This document shows positions 7,469 through 15,524 of a DNA stretch of 24,298 nt, piece after piece; within the stretch, counting starts at the first letter, position 1, and every line of letters begins with the position of its first letter. Origin of the DNA: a virus; the IMG/VR virus record IMGVR_UViG_3300024301_000093, positions 1 through 24,298 of that record; one strand, given 5' to 3'. A program made the translations under genes and the position numbers. A model generated the notes under the pieces. The model saw nothing but the letters and a program-made list of their open reading frames with translations, did no database searches and had not been told where the DNA came from.

Positions 7469-7693
7469 TTACGCTGCCGCAATAGCTGCACCAGTATCAG
7501 AACGCAGCCAATCAGTGCCATCAGAAAACGCGAGAATCGCTGAGCCTGCTGCACCATTGGAAACGTAGATAAGAGTACCAGCACCGGCGGAAGCCGCGGA
7601 AGGAGCGGATGCTACAGTGTAAGTAGGAACTTTAATATCGCCAACGAAGCCGTTGGTTGAGGTCACAGGACCAGAAAAAGTAGTAGAAGCCAT
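7469..7693 (-). CDS. Small phage structural-type protein, 74 aa
   Basis: The first half (MASTTFSGPVTSTNGFVGDI) and the second half (TLIYVSNGAAGSAILAFSDG then TDWLRSDTGAAIAAA) match a short protein type that often accompanies phage capsid genes. It is low in charge, rich in Ala/Ser/Thr/Gly and predicted to be beta. It is the first gene after the major capsid terminator, so it may be transcribed from its own promoter (candidate at 7782-7811) or by read-through. No function is assigned. Confidence 0.7.
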   Translation of the reverse strand: MASTTFSGPVTSTNGFVGDIKVPTYTVASAPSAASAGAGTLIYVSNGAAGSAILAFSDGTDWLRSDTGAAIAAA

Positions 7694-7717
7694 TAAATTG
7701 TCCTCACATGCGAGTTA

Positions 7718-7762
7718 GGTACTACTGTCTGCATGTCGTCAGTCGGGTCTGTCAGTAGTACC
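7718..7762. repeat. Perfect 10-bp inverted repeat, 25-nt loop
   Basis: GGTACTACTG at 7718-7727 pairs exactly with CAGTAGTACC at 7753-7762. It lies in the gap between the capsid terminator and the 74-aa gene, so on the minus-strand transcript it would form a hairpin about 25 nt before the ATG at 7693. No T-run follows, so it does not look like a terminator. It may be an mRNA-stabilising or processing hairpin, or a protein-binding site. Confidence 0.6.
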
Positions 7763-7781
7763 GGTTATCCCGATAGTTAAC

Positions 7782-7811
7782 TTTTTAGCACTATTTGTGA
7801 TAACAAGTCAA
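7782..7811 (-). promoter_or_regulatory. Candidate sigma-70 promoter for the second minus-strand gene group
   Basis: On the minus strand TTGACT (7806-7811) is followed after 18 bases by TAAAAA (7782-7787). The -35 matches 5 of 6 and the -10 matches 4 of 6 consensus positions. It sits directly after the capsid terminator and before the 74-aa gene, where restart of transcription would make sense. Evidence is sequence only. Confidence 0.35.
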
Positions 7812-7837
7812 CAAAAGAAAAGGGGCCCGAAGGCCCC
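7811..7837 (-). terminator. Intrinsic terminator after the major capsid gene
   Basis: Read on the minus strand: GGGGCC, loop TTCG, GGCCCC (7822-7837), then a T-rich tract TTTTCTTTTG. The stem starts 8 bases after the capsid stop codon at 7845. The same hairpin core, GGGGGCC-TTCG-GGCCCC, recurs on the plus strand at 17157-17180. It would separate high-level capsid mRNA from the tail genes. Confidence 0.9.
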
Positions 7838-7844
7838 CAATCTG

Positions 7845-8753
7845 TTAAGCACCCGGAGAGCCGTAGATTCCCAGTGGGTCAGAGACCCCGAAGGAGTAAC
7901 GCTCACGAGCTTTATAGCGGCTGTTGCCAGTATCAAAATCAGCATCCATAGAGGTGCTCATCGGAGTACGGACAAAGTGCTTCAAGCCATTGGGTACGTC
8001 AGTCAACAAAAACCAAGCGTTAGTATCTGTCAGATAATGGTTAACGCCGTAACCCTCGGGGATAGACCCCATAGAGCGCAGGGCGTTCAGATCATTATCG
8101 GCAGTTGCTACACGACCTTCAGTCTCAAGCAAACGAGTTGCAACAAACTGGAGGTTCGGTGGAACGATCAACTTACGCGGTTTGGCAGCGATCAACAGAC
8201 CACGTTCGTCTGTCCACTGGCTGATACCAATAACGGCGGCTTCCAAAGAAGTCTCATTAAGGTCAGCAGCGACAGCAGGACGGTTGGAGTTGGTACCGCC
8301 AGACACCAAGGGGTGGTCAGTAGCACACAAGGTTTTACCGTCACCGTAAGTGGTACCAGAAGCAAATGCGTTGTTCAACACAGAAGCTGCTTTAACCTGC
8401 TTGGTGTAAGCCATGGCACGAGCCAATGCTTTGGTATAACGAGCAGACAGAGAGTCATACAGGTTATCTTCGATAGCTTCTTCAGTGATGGAGAAGCCCA
8501 TAGCAATGGTTTCGTGAGTGTAACGAGCAGTCCATGCCTCTTGAGCATTATCATACTCAATGGCAGCGCCTTCACCTTTAACAGGAGCGGCTGAAAAGCC
8601 CGACAGCTTAGTTTCTTCTTCAAAAGAGCGATCAGAACTTTCGGTATCGAAAATCTCTGCGTGCTCTTCACCATACTTCGCGTACTCCATACCGAACAAA
8701 GCGTTCAGTCCGGGGAGGAGTTCTTTAAGTAACTGGGCGCGTGAAATAGCCAT
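7845..8753 (-). CDS. Major capsid protein, 302 aa
   Basis: The chain starts MAISRAQLLKELLPGLNALF. The middle has YDNAQEAWTARYTHETIAMG, FSITEEAIEDNLYDSLSARY and TKALARAMAYTKQVKAASVL, the layout of HK97-fold capsid proteins (N-arm, E-loop, spine helix). The C-terminal part holds GISQWTDERGLLIAAKPRKL and the end ARERYSFGVSDPLGIYGSPG, typical of the family I recall from marine phages. About 300 aa is a usual length. It has the strongest ribosome-binding site in the window (AAGGAGGAG, 7 bases before ATG) and is directly followed by a terminator, both fitting very high expression. Scaffold and decoration-like genes lie just upstream. Confidence 0.9.
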   Translation of the reverse strand: MAISRAQLLKELLPGLNALFGMEYAKYGEEHAEIFDTESSDRSFEEETKLSGFSAAPVKGEGAAIEYDNAQEAWTARYTHETIAMGFSITEEAIEDNLYDSLSARYTKALARAMAYTKQVKAASVLNNAFASGTTYGDGKTLCATDHPLVSGGTNSNRPAVAADLNETSLEAAVIGISQWTDERGLLIAAKPRKLIVPPNLQFVATRLLETEGRVATADNDLNALRSMGSIPEGYGVNHYLTDTNAWFLLTDVPNGLKHFVRTPMSTSMDADFDTGNSRYKARERYSFGVSDPLGIYGSPGA

Positions 8754-8766
8754 TGTCTACTCCTCC

Positions 8767-9360
8767 TTATACGCCAGTCGTGTTGTCATACTGATGGCCT
8801 GCGTTCCATTTAACGTAGGCTTCGGTATAACCACCCGAGCTGTTTTTAGTTTCCTCAACCATACCAACAATACGGAAAGGCAGAGTGTTAGTGGTGGCAG
8901 ACGTGTCAGAAATCGCACAACGAGAATTACCCGAAGTGGAATCACCAGTATTGTCTACACCTGCGACGTTTGCACCTATATCAGTCAGGGCAAGATCACC
9001 AATGGTAGTTCCAGAAGAAACAACCGCTACTTTGAACAGCAGGTCAGTGCCGTCCGCAACGAATGCTTCAATATCACTTGCCACGGTGCTTGCAGGGTAC
9101 GATTGACGCCATACCTTGTAACCAAGGTTAGGATCAGTGTACGTGCAACCAAGGAAAACACCAACGGGTGTCATAGCAGCGTCATACGCATCGCGTTCGA
9201 CAGTGCCTCCGGTAACCAGCTTCACAGCATCTCCATAGAAGATTGATGTATCGTAACCACTTGCAATTTTAAAGTGGCGAGTTACACCAACGAAAGGAGA
9301 GCCGCTGAGCAGTTTTACCGGAACTAGGCCGTATGGCCCACTTACAGTAGGATAAGCCAT
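8767..9360 (-). CDS. Capsid decoration-like structural protein, 197 aa
   Basis: The protein begins MAYPTVSGPYGLVPVKLLSG, followed by TRHFKIASGYDTSIFYGDAV, TGGTVERDAYDAAMTPVGVF and LGCTYTDPNLGYKVWRQSYP. It is Gly/Thr/Val-rich, low in Lys and predicted beta, with no enzymatic motif. It ends 13 bases before the major capsid ATG and follows the 150-aa gene. By position and composition it is probably a head decoration or minor capsid protein bound to the capsid lattice. This function is inferred from context; I recall similar unnamed proteins beside marine phage capsid genes. Confidence 0.7.
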   Translation of the reverse strand: MAYPTVSGPYGLVPVKLLSGSPFVGVTRHFKIASGYDTSIFYGDAVKLVTGGTVERDAYDAAMTPVGVFLGCTYTDPNLGYKVWRQSYPASTVASDIEAFVADGTDLLFKVAVVSSGTTIGDLALTDIGANVAGVDNTGDSTSGNSRCAISDTSATTNTLPFRIVGMVEETKNSSGGYTEAYVKWNAGHQYDNTTGV

Positions 9361-9371
9361 GATTAGCTCCT

Positions 9372-9824
9372 CTAATTAGTTCCGTTACCAAAAGTAACCT
9401 TCGTCTTCCGCTCGTTAAACAAGGGCATACGAGGGTCATTTTCACGCATAAGGTTGTTATCTACGGACTGCATCTGAGCTTTAGACTGTTGAGTGTAGTA
9501 GTCATTCCGCTCGTCAACCATCTCCGATGGAGCTTTACAAAGCATCAATCCACCAATCACGATGTTATCTTTGAACCTGTCGTTCTCGATAGTAACCATG
9601 GTGATCTCTGGGTGGTCTGTAGCTTTTACCGGCTCCCAACCTTCACGTAGTTTGGAAGATACATTAGTAGCGTCAACTTGACCTTGAGTGCTCACACGGA
9701 CCCAATGGAATTCATAGCCCGGCTCGGGATTCGGTGAGGGCAATACCTCTGGGCGCTGCCAAGCCTTGTTACGGACCGTTTTTTCACGGGTGGTGTGTTC
9801 TCTATTGATTCGGTTATCAGCCAT
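9372..9824 (-). CDS. Unknown head-operon protein, 150 aa
   Basis: The N-terminal ~30 residues are charged and probably disordered (MADNRINREHTTREKTVRNK). A folded-looking middle has PGYEFHWVRVSTQGQVDATN and VSSKLREGWEPVKATDHPEI, then DNIVIGGLMLCKAPSEMVDE. The C-terminal 50 residues are helical and polar. The phrase RVSxxGxxDxxNVxxKLxEGWEPV recurs, as I recall, in proteins placed between scaffold and capsid genes of marine phages, but no role is established. It overlaps the scaffold gene end by 8 nt. A role in head assembly is likely from context only. Confidence 0.7.
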   Translation of the reverse strand: MADNRINREHTTREKTVRNKAWQRPEVLPSPNPEPGYEFHWVRVSTQGQVDATNVSSKLREGWEPVKATDHPEITMVTIENDRFKDNIVIGGLMLCKAPSEMVDERNDYYTQQSKAQMQSVDNNLMRENDPRMPLFNERKTKVTFGNGTN

Positions 9825-10848
9825 TGTTCTTCCTCATATCTAATGCAACCTGTTTGGCGTACTGTTCTGGAGATAATCCTAAACGTTTTGCAAGCGCGAT
9901 CTGGGTCGTTGTAAGCCTAATTTTGTTAGGCGCTGTGCTCCGCGTTGCGGGGGCGACCACATTCGACTTCCGCTTGGGTTTAGTTTCTACCTCCACGTCT
10001 TCTCCGAATCGCTCCGGAAACACTTGTCGCATACGGGCATCTATACGCTCGTAGTAAGTGTCACTTTGAGGGTTAATTCCCTCTTGGACTAGTTTGTTGT
10101 GCAACCCCAATGCAAAACTAGTCATTTCGACGTCTTTGTTAAACCAAGTGTTTTCTTGCTGCCAAGAAACCGCTCGTTCATCGGGTTTGACCTGTGATGT
10201 ATCGGGTTGTACGTCAACATTAGCAGGACTATCCTCTTCCTGTAAAGACGGTAACTTAAAATTATTTAACTTATCAGCTTTAAGTTTAACATTTGTTAGC
10301 TGATCTTGTGCTTCAAGAACTTTATCTGAGTCTCCAGCCTCATAAGCATCTTTATATGCTTTCCTAGCAACCTCTATTTCAGCTGCAGCATTTTTCTTAG
10401 CTTGCTCAAGCAATGCTGCCTGACTCTTACTACTGCTAGTCTTTAGCTGTTTGTTTTCTTCGATGAGTTGTTGAGACAGTCGCTCGAGCTCTTCACGCTC
10501 TCTAACTGCTTGCTCTTTTGCACGGCGTTCGTCGTGATAGCCTTTGCTAAAGTGCTGGATGCGTTTACGAACTTTCTCAGAATAGTCTTCAAGTTCTTCG
10601 TCAGTGACGTCTGCGGGTGGTTCTGATGGTTTACGGCCGCGGTCCGCTTTCGGCGTATCGTCAACCACTTCAACCTCAAAGTCGTCGTCATCAGAATCCA
10701 CTGTATCTGTATCCACAGTATCATCTGGTGCGCTCTCTTGTTCTTTATCACGCGTGTCTACCTCCTGTGCGCTAGAGGACTCAACGTCAATTTCGGTGTT
10801 ATCTTCTTGCTCGTTTGGAAATTCAAACTCTACTTTTTGAAAGGGCAT
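9817..10848 (-). CDS. Capsid scaffolding-like protein, 343 aa
   Basis: Residues 1-80 are extremely acidic (runs of Glu/Asp such as DTVDTDTVDSDDDDFEVEVV). A long Lys/Glu/Gln coiled coil runs from about residue 85 to 190 (KVRKRIQHFSKGYHDERRAK through QQLIEENKQLKTSSSKSQAA). A less charged part follows, and a basic C-terminus (TTQIALAKRLGLSPEQYAKQ then VALDMRKNNG) could bind the capsid protein. Acidic disorder plus coiled coil plus basic C-terminal helix is the usual scaffold layout. Its place between portal/GroES-like and capsid genes agrees. Scaffold proteins shape the procapsid and then leave. No protease domain is visible. Confidence 0.8.
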   Translation of the reverse strand: MPFQKVEFEFPNEQEDNTEIDVESSSAQEVDTRDKEQESAPDDTVDTDTVDSDDDDFEVEVVDDTPKADRGRKPSEPPADVTDEELEDYSEKVRKRIQHFSKGYHDERRAKEQAVREREELERLSQQLIEENKQLKTSSSKSQAALLEQAKKNAAAEIEVARKAYKDAYEAGDSDKVLEAQDQLTNVKLKADKLNNFKLPSLQEEDSPANVDVQPDTSQVKPDERAVSWQQENTWFNKDVEMTSFALGLHNKLVQEGINPQSDTYYERIDARMRQVFPERFGEDVEVETKPKRKSNVVAPATRSTAPNKIRLTTTQIALAKRLGLSPEQYAKQVALDMRKNNG

Positions 10849-10859
10849 GGGGTTACCTC

Positions 10860-11309
10860 CTACACAGCCATAATTCCACGGGGATCAGGGATAACAGCTT
10901 CTACGGAATCATCGTTCATCAAACGAAACTCCTTACCGTTAACCTTAAACCTCGTGCCAGTGTTCATCCTGAACATTACGTAATCGCCTTCTTTACACCA
11001 CGGACCTTCTGGGAAACGTTCTTTGTCAGTGTATGCGCCTTTGCCCATATCAATAACAACTCCCATGATCGACAGGATGTACTCCTTGTGCATCGCGTCT
11101 GAGGTTTTAAGTAGTGTACTGTTTTGGTAATACTGCTCCACATCTGGGAGAGCGATTAACAGGCGGTACCCTGTAGGTTTGGGGAGTTGGGCCTCCCAAT
11201 CCGCATCAGGAATTGTGCGTTCCTCCTGTACAGGCTCAGTCGTAGCGTTTGCAGCATCGATTTCAGCTTGCACTCCAGTAGGTAACACAAGTTTGTGAGC
11301 TTTAGTCAT
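10860..11309 (-). CDS. GroES-like co-chaperonin (phage capsid-folding partner), 149 aa
   Basis: The core from residue ~43 (LPKPTGYRLLIALPDVEQYY) through KEYILSIMGVVIDMGKGAYT, DKERFPEGPWCKEGDYVMFR, TGTRFKVNGKEFRLMNDDSV and EAVIPDPRGI follows the GroES fold. It starts with an initial strand near a KPxGxRxLI motif, has a mobile-loop region in the middle and a GDxVxFxxxxGxxFKxxGxExxxLxDxxxxAVI ending. Co-chaperonins of this type cap host GroEL while it folds the capsid protein. No GroEL gene is in this window. I chose the ATG at 11309 (MTKAHKLVLPTG). The ATG at 11315 adds two residues, and neither has a clear ribosome-binding site, so translation is probably coupled to the 65-aa gene, which it overlaps. 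Confidence 0.85.
   Translation of the reverse strand: MTKAHKLVLPTGVQAEIDAANATTEPVQEERTIPDADWEAQLPKPTGYRLLIALPDVEQYYQNSTLLKTSDAMHKEYILSIMGVVIDMGKGAYTDKERFPEGPWCKEGDYVMFRMNTGTRFKVNGKEFRLMNDDSVEAVIPDPRGIMAV
10902..10934 (-). repeat. 33-bp tract shared with the 151-aa gene (native copy in GroES-like gene)
   Basis: It encodes KEFRLMNDDSV at the conserved C-terminal beta hairpin of the GroES fold. The copy at 6402-6434 differs at one synonymous base. Because the segment fits the fold here, this is probably the donor. Confidence 0.95.
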
Positions 11310-11499
11310 CGTCATTGTCCATATAGTTTTTCGCGAGGTCTGTAATGGTTTGCTTGCTGATCTCCAGACCACGGATAAGACCAACAACTTCCCTAAACTC
11401 TGCGTAGTCCTTGGGACTACCAGTAGTTAAGAAACTTTCTGCAGATGAGATTTCCTCACCGATACGTTGTTCAAGCACGTCAAAGACGGTTTTAGCCAT
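11302..11499 (-). CDS. Small helical protein between portal and GroES-like genes, 65 aa
   Basis: The sequence MAKTVFDVLEQRIGEEISSA, then ESFLTTGSPKDYAEFREVVG, LIRGLEISKQTITDLAKNYM and an acidic end DNDDD predicts two or three amphipathic helices. I recall a similar small protein with a G-x-x-x-D-[YF]-x-E-[YF]-x-x-x-x-G motif just after portal genes in other phages, without known function. It starts 3 bases after the portal stop. The acidic tail DNDDD is encoded by the bases that overlap the next gene's start. Confidence 0.75.
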   Translation of the reverse strand: MAKTVFDVLEQRIGEEISSAESFLTTGSPKDYAEFREVVGLIRGLEISKQTITDLAKNYMDNDDD

Positions 11500-11502
11500 G
11501 TT

Positions 11503-13959
11503 TTAGCCTTTCTGCTTATCAGATAATAGTTTTGCCAACTCTAGATCAAGTTTCGTGCTATCTCGTCGACGGTCTGCTGCGAGTTTTACGCCTTCTTTTT
11601 GCGCCTGCAAGGACAACTCTTGTTGGTCCATCTGGAGTTTCTGCGCTTCTAAGATAGCGTCTGCCTGATCTTTCTGAGACTTGCGCTCCAATTCACGCTG
11701 TTTAAGCTGCTGATCTGATTGATCTTTCTGCTGTTTGCGTTGGACTTCCTGAGCTTTAATCTGCAACTCGGCTTGCTGCATCTGTACTACTGGGTCTTGC
11801 GCTTGCTCCTGTGCTTGCGCCTGCGCTGCCTGCTGCTGTTTCGCTTGCGTCAGCTGCGCCCCTGCATCTGCGACCAACCTAGACAGCTCAACTTCAATCT
11901 GCTCTGGCAGCTCCGCATTAGGCGCGGGTAGCGAGGCTCCAAGTTTCTCCTCAATTTGCTGCCTGTACTGATACCCAAGGTGTTCAGCAATATGCGCCTG
12001 TAGTGACGCCATAATCTGCTGTGCTTGCGGGTTTTGCCCGATCATCTGCGCAACTTGTGGGTCCTGCATAAACGACATATGTACGGCTATGTGTGCTTCG
12101 TGGTCTTGGTAAATAAATGCCTTCATGGGTTTACCAACCAACGCGTCCATATTCTCACTGACTGGATCAGCCGGTTTCGCGTCGTCCGAAATGGGTACGA
12201 GCTTATCGGCGTTTTTAACCCCCAAAACCTCGATCATCTGCCTATGCAACTGTGGCAAATCGTAAATTTGCGGGGCTGACTGTGCCATCTGCAACACCGC
12301 TTGGTATTGCACGACACGCTGGGCCATGGTGGAACTGTTAGGATCACTAACAGGGATGACATCCACCATCATATAGTCGCTATTCCGGGCAGACATCTCC
12401 CCCCGGACAGGCACATACTCATACTCTACAGGGGCAAACTCCGCCATGATGTCTTTGAGCATCTTAAACTCTTGCTTCATCGCGTAGTGGACCCGGGCTT
12501 GTACTGCTGCCATGGGTTTCAGCGTACGTTCCAGCAACGCAAGAGTGGTACCAACTGGCGCATTTGCGGACATATCAGAGATATTCATGTCGCTAATTGC
12601 ACCCAGACGACGCCCTTCCTGTGTGATCTGGTTTAGAAGTTGTAACAGGGTCTGCGACGGTTCCTTGTACGGAAGAGGCATGATGTTGTCACGGATACTA
12701 CCTGATGGCACATCGACGTCTTTCCATTCCCCCGGCTCAATCGGCGTATCGTCGCCTTTTATGCGCAGCCCACGGGATTTCAAGCCACCCGGCAGGTTAG
12801 ACAGCGTACCAGCGTCCACCAACTGCCGTATAAGCGACGTTCCCGCTCTGGCGTACCCACCTATAATGTGGATGAGTCCAAGCCCGTAGAAGCCAAATCC
12901 CGGCACGTACACGTAATGTACGAAGTGCTGGCGCTTCAACATCAAGGGGTCGTCTTCATTCCAGTTACGTCGAATACCTAAAACCTCGCCAGTACCCCGC
13001 TCAATCGTTACGATGTAGGGTTTGGCTATATCGTCGTCTGAGTCGTCGACACCATCGATAACCATATCGACATGCACTTCATACAGTGCGTAACGATCGT
13101 CATCAGTTAGGGAGAACCCGCCTTCTTCAGCCTTACGCTCCTCAATATCTGAGTGGTACGGCATCGGATCGCCAAGTTCTACGTCACGGTAGAAGCCGCC
13201 CGCCTGCAGTTTACGCAGCTCATTCTTCGTCTTACGCATAACGTGGGTTACACGTTCAGCAGTCTCGATATGAGACGCGCCGTAGGGCACAATAACGTCT
13301 TCTGCGGGGATGTAGATGGCAATCTGACGTCCCATATTGGGATCGTAGTACACCTTCTTAAACGCGGAGCCTGACAACCCTAGGCTATACAGCAAACGCT
13401 CATGCTCTGGTCGGTACTCAACCATATGCTCAGTAAGCTGATAGTTCATATCAGCTTTGACACGTTGTGAGGCTTCTACCTTCTCTTTTGTCTCTTCCCC
13501 GAGAATTTTAACCTTTACGGGACCTGCTGCAGGGAATGTCTCTGACATTGTCTCCGCTTGGAAGCGAATAGCCGCCTCAGCAAGGATCGTGGAGTATACG
13601 CCACTAGCGCCTTCCCACGGCTGGGTGCGCTCTTCGTACTTGAATCCAAGCACTTCCAACCCTTTAACGAACGTATCAGCCCACTCTTTCCGAGCGTCTA
13701 TATCAGCTGTTACCAACCCAACAACGTCGTTTGAGATTTCACGTAAGTGACTGTCGTCAAGGACCTCAGCTAAGTTAATATCAAACTCTAGAACGTCAGA
13801 TACTTCTGCATCAGGGATTAGGGTAATCTCCATGGAGCCGTCATCTAGGACAACCGCTTCAGGGTCAATGATTTCAATGTTTAGCTCCCCTACCTCTTCA
13901 CCCTGCATCTCTTCGTCAATGCTTTCTGGTGCGGAGTAGAGCCCTTTTTCAATAGCCAT
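11503..13959 (-). CDS. Portal protein, 818 aa
   Basis: This is the dodecameric ring at one capsid vertex through which DNA is packaged. The position just after large terminase and the length of 700-850 aa fit large portals of short-tailed-type phages. Recognisable stretches are EERTQPWEGASGVYSTILAE near residue 110, RLLYSLGLSGSAFKKVYYDP (stem/crown entry), FVHYVYVPGFGFYGLGLIHI, and the GISDMNISDMSANAPVGTTL-type loop with Ala in place of the first Gly. The last ~118 residues are a Gln/Ala/Lys-rich coiled coil (QAKQQQAAQAQAQEQAQDPV and onward), as in portals with a barrel or long C-terminal helix. It is 11 bases from terL and 3 bases from the next gene, in the same operon. Confidence 0.92.
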   Translation of the reverse strand: MAIEKGLYSAPESIDEEMQGEEVGELNIEIIDPEAVVLDDGSMEITLIPDAEVSDVLEFDINLAEVLDDSHLREISNDVVGLVTADIDARKEWADTFVKGLEVLGFKYEERTQPWEGASGVYSTILAEAAIRFQAETMSETFPAAGPVKVKILGEETKEKVEASQRVKADMNYQLTEHMVEYRPEHERLLYSLGLSGSAFKKVYYDPNMGRQIAIYIPAEDVIVPYGASHIETAERVTHVMRKTKNELRKLQAGGFYRDVELGDPMPYHSDIEERKAEEGGFSLTDDDRYALYEVHVDMVIDGVDDSDDDIAKPYIVTIERGTGEVLGIRRNWNEDDPLMLKRQHFVHYVYVPGFGFYGLGLIHIIGGYARAGTSLIRQLVDAGTLSNLPGGLKSRGLRIKGDDTPIEPGEWKDVDVPSGSIRDNIMPLPYKEPSQTLLQLLNQITQEGRRLGAISDMNISDMSANAPVGTTLALLERTLKPMAAVQARVHYAMKQEFKMLKDIMAEFAPVEYEYVPVRGEMSARNSDYMMVDVIPVSDPNSSTMAQRVVQYQAVLQMAQSAPQIYDLPQLHRQMIEVLGVKNADKLVPISDDAKPADPVSENMDALVGKPMKAFIYQDHEAHIAVHMSFMQDPQVAQMIGQNPQAQQIMASLQAHIAEHLGYQYRQQIEEKLGASLPAPNAELPEQIEVELSRLVADAGAQLTQAKQQQAAQAQAQEQAQDPVVQMQQAELQIKAQEVQRKQQKDQSDQQLKQRELERKSQKDQADAILEAQKLQMDQQELSLQAQKEGVKLAADRRRDSTKLDLELAKLLSDKQKG

Positions 13960-13970
13960 ACTTTAACCTC

Positions 13971-15524
13971 TTAATAATATCCACCTCTACGCTGTCGAAA
14001 ATAGACAACGTCTTCTGGTTCATCCGAGGGTAGACGAATAAACCCTCCCTGACGGAATCGCATAAGCGCCATCACTGTTGAGTCAACTAAGTCATCATGA
14101 CTCATAAAAGGGAATCCAGCAATCTCTTCTATTACTTCTTCCGCCCATCTGGTAGGCGGTATCCACACTAAACCCGAGGCGACAATATCTGCTACGGAGT
14201 TAAGTCGCGCTAATTTATCACCAGACCCCCTATGGGGAGTATACTCCGATACGGGTAACCCCATACGTCGCATCTCTTGATACAGCGCGGTTCCCGCGGA
14301 CTTCTTTTCCACGATAAACGCATCTGGGTCCCAGTCACTGTACTCGGCCATTGCTAGCTCTTTAAGCTCAGGAAACTCCAAACGCTTCTTAATACTGTTG
14401 AGCAGTATGATGTTGTAGGCACCCGTCTCCTCGTTGAAGAACACTCCCCACGTCGTTAGTGCCGTAAAGTCAGCACGGTTGTGGGTTTCTGCCGCAGCAT
14501 CAAGAGACATGATGATATATTCACATGTGGGCGGGTTATCCTGCTCCCACGTGTTCCACCACTCCCGCTTGATGATAGACGCCTCTTCGGCGGTTGGTTG
14601 CTGCTGATACTGCGCATTCCACTGGAATGCTGGCATAGATGCCTTTGTACGCAGGAGGGCTTCCAGATCGAAAAACTCAGGCCACAACGGCTTCTGTACC
14701 CACGTGGCCGTTTCTTCGTCCTGAATATCCAGTAGGGCGGGGAACTCAACAACCTCGTACTGGTCAGCACGGTTGTTTTTTACCATGTCAGTTGTCACTC
14801 TGCCTGTGAGGTCATCCATGTGCCAACGGGTTTGAATGATAGCCACCCGTCCCCCCGGCATGAGACGAGTACGCGCACCGAACGTAAACCACTCGTACGC
14901 CTTCTCGAAAACTTCAAAATTACCATTAATGACATCTTGCTCTGAGTGCGGGTCATCGACCAAGAGAAGATCGGCACCACGACCAGCAAGTGCCGACCCA
15001 ATACCACACGCATAATATTCACCGCCTACATTCGTGTTCCAACGTCCTGCTGACTTGCTATCCTGCGCTAGACATGTTGTAGGAAATACCTGTTTGTACG
15101 TATCTGTAGCAATTAAGTTACGTACCTTACGTCCAAAATCCACCGCCAAGTCTGTGGTGTGGGACACCATCATAACTTTCTTGGTCGGATTCCTACCTAA
15201 AAACCAAGCTGGGAACATTATTGACACGAGCTGGGACTTGCCATGACGAGGGGGTATATTTACGCATATCCGGTCCTTGTCGCCCGTCTCGATAGCCATG
15301 AGCATATTTGCCAGCTTGCGGTGATGGGCACCGACTATGTAGTCAGGCTGCATCCGCTGGCAAAACGCTATGAGGTCGTCAAACGCTGCTTGGTTCTCTT
15401 TACGTGACGATAGTTCACCGGCCATCTCGGCGATCTCGGCCAACTCATCGTCGCTAAACGCATCGAGGTTGGCGAGCATAGTCTCTATCTCGCTTTCGGT
15501 GAAATCGTGAGTTACCTCAGTCAT
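13971..15524 (-). CDS. terL: Terminase large subunit (ATPase/nuclease), 517 aa
   Basis: This is the packaging motor and nuclease. Walker A is PPRHGKS (residues 91-97), Walker B is LLLVDD (186-191) and the coupling motif is IQTRWH (230-235). The RNase-H-like nuclease half has MSLDAAAETHNRADFTAL (Asp342), VEKKSAGTAL (Glu406) and SHDDLVDS (Asp477/478). The start used is the ATG at 15524 (MTEVTHDF). A TTG one codon earlier is possible but unnecessary. It overlaps the terS end by 8 nt, suggesting coupled translation. The length is normal and no motif is missing. It docks on the portal encoded next. Confidence 0.95.
   Translation of the reverse strand: MTEVTHDFTESEIETMLANLDAFSDDELAEIAEMAGELSSRKENQAAFDDLIAFCQRMQPDYIVGAHHRKLANMLMAIETGDKDRICVNIPPRHGKSQLVSIMFPAWFLGRNPTKKVMMVSHTTDLAVDFGRKVRNLIATDTYKQVFPTTCLAQDSKSAGRWNTNVGGEYYACGIGSALAGRGADLLLVDDPHSEQDVINGNFEVFEKAYEWFTFGARTRLMPGGRVAIIQTRWHMDDLTGRVTTDMVKNNRADQYEVVEFPALLDIQDEETATWVQKPLWPEFFDLEALLRTKASMPAFQWNAQYQQQPTAEEASIIKREWWNTWEQDNPPTCEYIIMSLDAAAETHNRADFTALTTWGVFFNEETGAYNIILLNSIKKRLEFPELKELAMAEYSDWDPDAFIVEKKSAGTALYQEMRRMGLPVSEYTPHRGSGDKLARLNSVADIVASGLVWIPPTRWAEEVIEEIAGFPFMSHDDLVDSTVMALMRFRQGGFIRLPSDEPEDVVYFRQRRGGYY

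Noticed and set aside
7797-8594. 265-codon plus-strand frame opposite the major capsid gene
   Set aside because: It covers the capsid terminator and the antisense of a clearly coding gene. The translation shows no family features and has no ribosome-binding site.
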